Notes under the pieces: model-generated
What the model was told of the DNA's origin: nothing
The model's input: the letters and a program-made list of their open reading frames with translations, nothing else
Database searches by the model: none
Origin: Dichetophora obliterata
Taxonomy: Eukaryota > Arthropoda > Insecta > Diptera > Sciomyzidae
Length of the DNA: 64,000 nucleotides
Assembly: GCA_963920525.1 (NCBI GenBank)
Contig: OY986435.1
Location: 220,192,899 to 220,256,898, forward strand
Reading direction: 5' to 3'
Position numbers and translations under genes: made by a program
Shown here: positions 56,751 to 64,000 of the stretch, piece by piece
How the letters are laid out: each line of letters opens with the position of its first letter
Position numbering within the stretch: position 1 is the stretch's first letter

Positions 56751-56887
56751 CTGCATTATTCTGTATCACGAACATGTACACCAACGATGAGAAAGACACG
56801 AGAAGCAATACAATTTTGTATGGAAGAAAATATTGCTTCTCGTGTCTTTCTCATCGTTGGTGTGCATGTTCGTGATACAGAATAATG
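56751..56887. repeat. 57-bp near-perfect inverted duplication (hairpin)
   Basis: TGCATTATTCTGTATCACGA and the next 37 bp (56,751-56,808) recur as the reverse complement at 56,832-56,887 with about one change, separated by about 23 bp. It lies inside the LINE relic and duplicates LINE coding sequence in reverse, so it is a rearrangement rather than a foldback transposon. Confidence 0.85.
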
Positions 56888-57039
56888 CAGTAAGTCTTTT
56901 AGCTTTTTTAGCACAGAGCCGAAAAAGAGAATGTGCTTTTTTATATTTGACAAGACTATACATGGAGCGATCACGTTTGAAATCTCGCCAAGCTGCTTGC
57001 TTATTGGATCTGAGGGTAGCCAATTTCAGTTAGGTTTTT

Positions 57040-57364
57040 TATTTTTGTAATTACTCGCAATTTTCTTACGTTAGCTGATACAGTTTCCCAACAATAAGAG
57101 CAAACACAGCGTATGAGAGTGCGCATAAAACTGCAGCACGTGTCTTTTCCGATTTCGATTTATTTATTTATTTAAATTAGGAATTAGTACAGTAAGATCT
57201 TAAATGGTCTTTTAGCGTACAACAGTTAAAAACATTAATAGTCAACAGAAAACGATGAGAATAAAACTTAAAACTAGTAAATATTATTATTTGCCTTTGA
57301 CTGCGGGAATAAGCTTTACCGCTTGCATGTCCATGCATAATAGCATAAGCCTGCCTTAGCACTC
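57040..57364 (-). repeat. Possible LINE 3' end, minus strand
   Basis: The TTTATTTATTTATTTAAATT stretch at about 57,150 resembles the A/T-rich end of the I-like LINE at 53,160, and the following sequence has no frame. It may be the 3' untranslated end of another LINE copy that inserted beside the next gene fragment. Weakly supported. Confidence 0.25.
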
Positions 57365-57835
57365 TCAATATCATTATTTTTTTCTTCTCTCATGTCCTTT
57401 ATTTCTTTTCTGTGGCTATCATATTGTTCCTGCGATATATTTTTTTGATTCAAACGATATGCAAGTATCACACATATCATTGCGAGGTTTAAAAATTGAA
57501 TAATTGTTTTTCTTTAAAGTTTCCATAAATATAGGAAAAGATAGAGGAGAGATACCATTTTCTTTATCCGATTCACAGTCCTGAGAATAAACTGCATACA
57601 CATTTGCATACGATTTAAAATCCGTTTGAAAATACAATTTATTTGTATACTGACGTCGATAGTGGGATTCTAGTTTCGGGACGTCTTGCAACCATTTATT
57701 TAAATAATCTAACCTAGTTTGGTACTCTTTTCCCCGTTTAGTATTTTTTTGGCTTTCAGCTTGCAACATTTGTAGCTCACAGGAACTCACCCAGCTTCTT
57801 ACCATAGTTTCCGAAATGCCGAGGGTTGACAAAAA
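57365..57835 (-). pseudogene. Fragment of an unidentified insect protein with CxxC motif, probably transposon-derived
   Basis: The frame 57832-57419 (137 residues) has a helical N-terminal part (KRGKEYQTRLDYLNKWLQDV), then VPKLESHYRRQYTNKLYFQT, PLSFPIFMETLKK and FKPRNDMCDTC. After a frameshift near 57,440 it continues as QKNISQEQYDSHRKEIKDM to about 57,365. The arrangement 'P-K-x-x-S-H-Y ... K-L-Y-F ... F-x-P-R-x-D-x-C-D-T-C' is one I associate with a family of multi-copy uncharacterised insect proteins, likely encoded by a DNA transposon, but I cannot name the superfamily. No termini were found. Confidence 0.5.
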
Positions 57836-58139
57836 CTTTTAATTGTTGTCTGAACATAGCCAAAGATTGCATTCCACACGCCAGCAATAGTTTTACACGC
57901 TAGTGGAACCTTACATGTAGCACGCCCGTTGCCACAGTTGTATTTATAACACTAGCTTGAGTGATGATACGTTGTTTTGATTAAGAATGTCATGCACTTG
58001 ATGATACGTTATTTTGAATTTTGGTTTTAACTTGGTTATTTTTGATAGCAGAAATTTAAAATTTTGTACACATATGATGCAGTGAATCGTAATCAATAAA
58101 AACCTCTATTTCGAATTTTTTGATCATACGTTTTTTTGC
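57836..58139. other. Non-coding DNA
   Basis: Contains TTGATGATACGTT twice (about 57,962 and 57,998). No gene seen. Confidence 0.4.
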
Positions 58140-58147
58140 ATTTTAGG

Positions 58148-58927
58148 CAGGGCTCGCAAACAAACTCTAAAGAAAAGTATTTTTCTGTTCTGTTTGTTTC
58201 TTCTGAAGATCACAACAAGTATTTTGGTTTGTTTAGTTTTTTCTCTCCGAGAGAGAAAAGTAAAATGAAATGTTTCTTTTTTCGATTAGAAAAAACTTCC
58301 TCTCACTGTTATGCTTTTGAATCGCGTGCAGAAAAACAACCAAAGTAAAGTATCTTTAGCGATCTCTTGTTGGATGCTGAAAGCACCAAAATCCAAAGAG
58401 GGATCTGCAATGTTTGTTCGTTTCGTTTATGATGCGACTTTTTTTTGTGTTGAAAAAGGTATTGCGTTGGAATTTTTCTTTGTTTTGTTTGCTTTTATTG
58501 AATTTGTTCAATATTTGAATTGAATAATTTGAATTTGAAACAATAAGAGTGTTTAAAAATGAACAAATTATTAAAATTATTAATAATGTGCACTTTTTGA
58601 TAGTTATTTCTCTGAAACCGAAGCAAGCTGAAATGCTGCTTAAAACATGACGAAATTCTTTTGTCGAACTTCTGTAGTAAAACGAACACAACATTTGTTA
58701 CTTGTTGTGGTTAGGTTCGTGACAACAAAATCTAAAAAACGAAATACTTGTTGTTTTCGTAGAACACAAAATAATAGTTTTCTTTCTCTCTTAATTTTCT
58801 GTTCGCTTTGGTACGCATTTCTGTTTGTAGCAAAGTACCAAACCTAAGCAGATAGTGAAACTGTTTGCTTTCGCAGATTTAGCAGATGTAGAGTTAGTTT
58901 TTTCGTACAATTTATTTGCAACCCCTG
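58148..58927. mobile_element. 780-bp hAT MITE with exact 8-bp duplication
   Basis: Termini CAGGGCTCGCAAACAAAC (58148) and, reverse-complemented from 58927, CAGGGGTTGCAAATAAAT. The octamer ATTTTAGG flanks both sides exactly (58140-58147, 58928-58935). No transposase; short frames inside have no family resemblance. Confidence 0.92.
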
Positions 58928-58935
58928 ATTTTAGG

Positions 58936-60532
58936 TGACGATATGTACTTTTAAATAAAAAAAAACTGTTCCAGGGAATAAACAGGTCATAACATTTTTA
59001 GTTTTTATTTTCGGCTTCCCAAATTCTGAGAATATGTTGAGAAAGAGTTATTTTGAGATATGCTTAAAAATATAGTTACAAAAGAAATGTCCTTTTTGTT
59101 CGATTGCAATTGAAACTTTATGAAAAATTTGTTATTTTTTCCAAACAAACATTATTTTATTCTTAAATTGTATATAAAAATTAAGACTATTTTGAATTTC
59201 TAGGACCTTTTTTGTAGTACATGAAATTTTTTTTATATACATTTTGAAAGTTTGTTTTTTTAGCAAGAACTTATAAAATATATTTGTGCTAAAGTTTTGT
59301 GTTTGGACTTGTTTAAAATTTTCGAGATTTTGGAAAATATTCAGTACAAAATTATAAAAACTGAAATTTCGTAAAATTTTCAAGGAAGTATATAAAGACC
59401 ATAACTACCACAAATGAAAAGATATCAAAAATTATTTTCAATGCACATAATTAAGACTCCTATCTATAAATTTGCATACTTTTACAAATTTATGACTTGT
59501 TTTTTTCATACCTATTTTTGTCCTCCTCGTTACACTGTGCATCATAAGTTTTTTGCCTTTTTCGTGAGGTGGGCATACAAACCGTATAATAATTTTTACT
59601 CTTGCACCTATACTCAGCGATTTATCATTTCATGTCACAATTTTTAATTTTTGTTGCATAAGCGTTTTCTTCTGCGTCCTGGTGAATTCGTATTTTGTTT
59701 TTCGTTTTGTCATGAAGTCAAAGTGTAGTATACCTATACATATTATTTAAATATTTAATTTACAATTAATGTATTTCATTATAAAACAAGCTATAAATAC
59801 TTTTCTTAAAATAAGTAATAATATAAAAACCTCTACTGTAAGAATTTTCGAGAACATGTACAATAATATTCAAACTAAGGTAAAGTAATACACCTCTACG
59901 GTAAGAACATATGTTCATACTAAGCACTACTATCTATCTCCTTCGCACACATGTACCCATATGGCTGAATACAAAACATATGATATTATATTATACTTTT
60001 TACTCCTACACAAATATGTAACATATGATTATGTTTACGTTTTCTATTAATATAAGTCTGCTCACTCACACATATTAAACTATTAATACTAAATTACAAA
60101 TATGTATTACGATATTCTACTATTACTTTTACACTAATTAAAGAACATATGATTCTATTTACATTCTAAACTACACAAACAATTGTTAACTAGTTTTAAG
60201 ACAAAATACCGTTATGCTTACTATAAAAGGATGAACATATTTGAAAATAAATCAATCTAGTTTTGAGCTCTAACAGCTGCCAACTATTTTCATTTTAATA
60301 AGTCTTGAGCTTCAATAGCTGCCGACTTAAACCCTTTTAGCCTCTGCACTTTTTTTAGTGAACGGCATAAAAAGGATATTTAAAATAGCGCCAGTGGCAA
60401 ACTTCGCTGGCAACCAATAGGCAGGTCCTACAACTTATTTTTATAGAACGCGAGTCCTTTTTTTATTATTTTAAAAATAAAAAAAGGCGCGTACATGGCG
60501 ATCCTGCGATATCGCCAAAAATATTATTACAA
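58936..60532. other. Non-coding DNA
   Basis: AT-rich. ACATATGATT-type words recur at 59,970-60,150. AGTTTTGAGCTCTAACAGCTG and AGTCTTGAGCTTCAATAGCT (60,259 and 60,300) form an imperfect duplication. No gene was recognised. Confidence 0.4.
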
Positions 60533-60752
60533 AAGAATCAACCTTTCAGCGCCGTTTCAGCATTTAGAAGAACTGTGACCAAGCTTTCTATAAAGCAATT
60601 GTATGGTGCGTGTTCTTAAATGTTTGAACACAAATGCTTAAAAACTGGACGTACGTGCCTTATTCCGACTCCAAACAGCTTATGTTACCATTCAATTTTA
60701 CATGTCAATTTTTACTCTGTGAGGCTTGCCAATATTTGCAGGGAGGTGTAAT
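60533..60752 (-). mobile_element. SINE fragment, head missing
   Basis: Matches the body of the SINE at 62965-63321 in the same orientation: shared words include AGAACT, GTGCGTGTT, ACACAAATG or TCACAAATG, CTGGACxTACGTG, CCGACTCC and TTTTTACTCT. The tRNA-like head, which would lie at the right, is absent. Confidence 0.65.
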
Positions 60753-62555
60753 ATTGTGTTCTTAGACGTAACTTGTCACGCTAAAATTCATAAAAACTCA
60801 AAGCAATAAGATTTTTCTTTTGCTATATTTGACTATTTTTGCTATTTTACCTATTTTTTTAAGGTTTGTAAAAAACTTTGATGTTTGAAACACAATCATA
60901 GTAGCATCGTGCCTGAACAGGCAAAAAATTTCATTTTGCTGCATTCTATCGTTGTCATGTTGATGTTCAAAATAGAAATCGACAACTGAAACAGAAGCAA
61001 ACAAACTCACAGCAGCAAACAAATGCATGCATACATACACAATCACACACACAAATACGTTTATATCCTTTACACATCACTTCAAACATAACTGAAGCGT
61101 GACAATGTGTTAATTTTGAGTGATGGTGTTAGAAGTGATGGGGAAAATGGAGCAAAAAAATGGCAAAATCTTGATTTCCCAGAGAATGAACAGAATAACT
61201 GCACTGGCGGCAGGTAGTTTAATTTTTGGTTTTTGGGTATAAATTCTGAATATTTTTCGGAAATGTTGAATTTTTAAAGCAAAACTGAACGTTCAAGAAA
61301 TGCAATAGCTATAAATATTATTCTAATCTTCATTTTTGTTTTCAACTATTAAGCATTAAATCCCATGTTTTCGGTACATTTAACAGATTACTTAGAGTAT
61401 TGCAGCGCATTAATTCAAGGATTTTGAGTGTAGACTGTGGTGAAAAGTCTTCTTTTCACATATGTAATCTTAGGAAGTGTAGAAAAACAACAACATTGCC
61501 TTCAGCTGACAAGCTCATTATACTTAATCCCAAAACAAAGAACTGGGATATTTTTCTTGTTATCAAATATTAATGATACAAACATATGACTTGTACGGTC
61601 ATATCGTATTGAAAATCTTTTCTGCTTTATCTGTTTCTTTGGTACTCTTTTATATAGATACCACAAATCTAGCAAGGTCAAATTAAAGCCTGTTCGATGA
61701 CCACAATGACTCTGTAAAAAGAGAACAAATGAATCTAATGCTGTAGGATATCCTGATTATCATTAAGCCAAACATCACCACTACCAGCTGTAGTCGTATA
61801 GTAAGCGATGATTTTTTATTACAGAAAAGCACAAACGAAAAGAAAAAAACGAAATAAATTATAAATATAAATGGTATAAAAGCTAAAGTAACAGTAATGT
61901 GACCACAGGGTACACATTTTAATGAGTTGATATGCTGCATGACTTATGTTTGTATATCTCCTTGTGTATGTGAGAAATCAGAAGAGAAAATCATAGTAAT
62001 CAAGTTGAAAATTTTTTATTGCTTCTATTTGATATATTTAATCAAAACCTACAGAGAGTTTGAGCTTTTTCATTTTATTTCTTTGGTTGACATACTGACT
62101 AAACCCTTTTGTATCTAACTAAATTTAATTGAGCAAAATTCTTAAAAATATAAAGCTATTTAGTATTGAACGTTAGAAAAATTTTTCGCATTCAAGTGAA
62201 CTTTTCTTTATTGTTTAATTGATGTAGTTTTTTTTTAATTACAATAATTTTTATTTCATATTTGTAATATTTATTTAGAAAATCTTAAAAATCCAAATAA
62301 CATTAAATCTATTAAATATTTCATTCAATGGTTACACAGCATTCAAAAACCACTTGTTCATGAAAACGATCGCTAAATGGTAATACACTGATCATAATCG
62401 CATACAATTTTATCATAAAATTTATATGAAATATTGTATTTTATTACATAATTTTGAGACTTTAAAGATCTCTTTAATAATCAAATGCGATTTAATTTAT
62501 AAATTTCACGGTGGGACAGTCATTTTATACTTTTTAAATGATCTAATTTAGGTTG
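60753..62555. other. Non-coding DNA
   Basis: No gene, RNA or paired terminus was recognised. Confidence 0.4.
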
Positions 62556-62557
62556 TA

Positions 62558-63829
62558 CACTCTCAAAAAGATATATAAATTTACTAAAATTATTACAGTA
62601 ATTTTTTGTTGAAATTCCAACTGATGTCTGATTTTACTATAAATCTTGCATTAATTTTTGAGTGTTTACCAATTTACACAATTCTTACTAAAATTAAACA
62701 ATAAATGTTGAATTTTGTTGCAATAACAGCTGCAAAGTAATAGAGTGCTACATAAATTTAATTAAAATTAAACAGTTGAATGTTCAACATCGACAATATA
62801 TTCAACAGATGCTCAGTTGAGTTAGCTTGTCAAAGTGTTAGGATCATTAACTTAAAGTTATCTGATTTTTGATTAAAAAAGTGTAATGAGAATTTGGTTT
62901 TAGTAAAAGTTAATTGAATGCTGTGTTATTAGTGATATTTTGTCAGCAATATCTGAATGTTTTAATAAAAAAAAATAAACTGGCCATTTCAGCCCTTGGA
63001 AGAACTTTGATCTAGCTTCTATTGATCAATTGTGTTGTGCGTGTTGTTAAATTTTTGATCACAAATGACCGAGAACTGGACCTACGTGTTCTATGCCGAC
63101 TCCGAACGGCTTATGTTCTCCAGAAGCTTTATGTGGCAATTTTTTACTCTCTGAGGTTTGCCATTGTCTGCAGAGAGGTGACGACCGAACGGAAAAATTA
63201 ATTCAATTGAAAAAACTTTTCTGTCTGAGCTGGAATTGAACCCGGGCTACCGCGGTTCTTTAGCTTAGGAGCCACGCACTCTACCCAGTGGTTGTTCACT
63301 AGGCTACGGTCGCCACAAAACATCTGAATGTTTTAGTTCTTTGAAATAATCAAAAAATTTCTTGTGTTTCATTTCTTCAATTCCTAAGTGTTTATTTTTC
63401 ATTTCGTTTTTTTGTAGTGCCAATTTGAAGAAAAATAAACATGAAACAGAAATCAAACCATATCTCTGCACGTACCGTCAAAAGTGACAAATTGTTTTTT
63501 TATATCTTTACTAGAATAACAATAGAAGTTTAGATTGACTACATCAATTATAGTAAAACTAAATATAAGTTGTTGAATTTTTCTGAAATCGAAGTAGTAG
63601 ATTTGTATTGGCACTACACAGATGAAAGCAACATTAAACAATTGATGTTTAATTTCGCTGCAATATCAATTTCATTGCTTCCTATTTTAAGCAAAATTCA
63701 ACACTGTTTGTTGAATTTCACTACACAACAATGGAAACAAAATGTTGAATGAAATAAGAGTGTGTAAATTTACTACAGTTTTAGTAGCTAAACTGTTGTA
63801 GTAAATTTCAACAAAAACTTTTTAGAGTG
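62558..63829. mobile_element. Mariner-type MITE, TA duplication, carrying a SINE
   Basis: CACTCTCAAAAAG (62558) pairs with CTTTTTAGAGTG ending at 63829; TA lies outside both ends (62556-62557, 63830-63831). AT-rich, with repeated TTGAATTT and TTTACTA words inside. Subtracting the 357-bp SINE and one duplication, the element itself is about 0.9 kb. No transposase is readable. Confidence 0.6.
62965..63321 (-). mobile_element. tRNA-derived SINE with 14-bp target duplication
   Basis: The 14-bp repeat ATCTGAATGTTTTA flanks it (62951-62964, 63322-63335). On the minus strand it begins with a tRNA-like head: box A TAGCCTAGTGA (near 63,303) and box B GGTTCAATTCC (about 63,231-63,241), which would recruit RNA polymerase III. 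The body follows, and the 3' end is a T-rich tail (TTATTTTTTTTTA). SINEs rely on LINE enzymes for transposition. The head is SINE-internal rather than a separate tRNA gene: it lies inside the duplication-bounded unit and does not fold as a normal cloverleaf. Confidence 0.85.
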
Positions 63830-63831
63830 TA

Positions 63832-64000
63832 GGTATGGTCGAGAACAACAGGAAACAGCGAAAAAAAGTAGCCTAACACCCTCAAAATGTTGATTTACCG
63901 TTAAAAACATATTTTGAGTACCTTCCATCACTTATTACCCACTAACTCAATCAGTAATTAACCGATTACACTGGTCAACAATTTAGCAACTTTTTCGTGC
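63832..64000. other. Non-coding flank
   Basis: No feature was seen up to the end of the window. Confidence 0.4.

Larger units (their letters stand above)
53160..57035 (-). pseudogene. I-like LINE relic, minus strand
   Basis: Read on the minus strand from about 57,023: linker (WRDFKRDRSMYSLVKYKKA), a pre-RT region (SNPKKIWSNIRMLSGTF at about 56,720), RT blocks GIYPQIWKTSAIIPIHKH, DSYRPISLLPCLGKLHEK, KKWHGTTDALLQLDYFI, MAMDFQKAFDRIG, then QGSPLSVILFVIAF and the active-site box YADD (HILYADDVVVF, about 55,845). KIVGLIFDKKYSFEPH is readable at about 55,600. After an insertion, LNIIKYLTSKRSL and LSKIDYGLPIYGHC follow (54,745-54,590). RNase H is readable at 53,830-54,010 (ICTDSKSC, WIPGHSEIRGNELAD). 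The end has A/T-rich TAA-like repeats near 53,160. Several frameshifts. RT plus RNase H and these blocks fit the I clade. Reverse transcribes its own RNA at a nicked target; inactive. Confidence 0.88.

Noticed and set aside
29024..60326. A common cause for the 41-bp periods at 29.0 kb, 48.1 kb and about 60.3 kb
   Set aside because: The unit sequences are unrelated; equal length looks like coincidence.
59700..60330. A solo LTR, because of AATAAATCAATC and following CAGCTGCC words
   Set aside because: No TG start, second copy or target duplication could be fixed.
63190..63317. A minus-strand tRNA gene, suggested by a good box B and box A
   Set aside because: It lies inside a unit bounded by a 14-bp duplication, continues into a SINE body and does not give a normal cloverleaf, so it is the SINE head.

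Overview
The window reads as intergenic or deep-intronic DNA from an AT-rich insect genome, most likely a fly (Diptera, probably Brachycera). The basis is the mix of element families (BEL/Pao and Ty3/gypsy LTR elements, I-like and LOA-like LINEs, piggyBac, hAT, Tc1, many TIR and foldback elements), the base composition and the long T-rich intron-like stretches. No host protein-coding gene can be supported. The only host-like signal is a sharp splice motif near 42,702, which could be a recursive (ratchet) splice site or the acceptor of a 3' terminal exon.

Layout, 0-14 kb: a 386-bp TTA-flanked TIR element; copy 1 of a foldback family carrying a tRNA-like cassette (about 2.0-2.5 kb); a large foldback (about 3.1-7.1 kb) with a piggyBac element inserted at TTAA in its left arm and a small MITE in its loop; a 255-bp palindromic MITE; an AGTCA-rich degenerate array (8.1-8.6 kb); a 729-bp foldback (10.2-10.9 kb); a 974-bp TAA-flanked TIR element carrying gene-like fragments (11.1-12.1 kb); a 962-bp foldback with an internal repeat (13.0-13.9 kb).

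14-34 kb: a complete BEL/Pao retrotransposon at 14,287-20,720 with apparently identical 272-bp LTRs, a 5-bp target duplication and one uninterrupted 1740-residue Gag-Pol frame, the youngest element here and the only one with an intact coding capacity. Then a nested pair of foldbacks (22.3-23.9 kb), a 3.1-kb decayed hAT element with the C-terminal half of its transposase (26.3-29.4 kb), a dispersed repeat (29.5-30.2 kb), a promoter-like GC-richer patch (31.75-31.99 kb), and a hAT-type element with a perfect 8-bp duplication that holds a truncated Tc1 element (32.0-33.4 kb).

34-64 kb: Helitron-like debris with about 142-bp repeats; a decayed LOA-like LINE split by a roughly 0.6-kb insertion; a 2.2-kb TTA-flanked element that contains a second copy of the dispersed repeat, itself carrying foldback-family copy 2; a complete but inactivated Ty3/gypsy element (43,672-47,919) with LTRs differing at about 7 of 181 sites; a TTAA-flanked MITE; a minus-strand I-like LINE relic (53.2-57.0 kb) interrupted by foldback-family copy 3; a fragment of an unidentified CxxC protein; a 780-bp hAT MITE with a perfect 8-bp duplication; and a mariner-type MITE (62.6-63.8 kb) carrying a full-length tRNA-derived SINE with a 14-bp duplication.

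The genes do not form a pathway. The useful biology is the stratigraphy: several insertions can be ordered because one lies inside another or because a related copy supplies the empty site. All assignments come from reading motifs, termini and repeats by eye; no database search or alignment was run.
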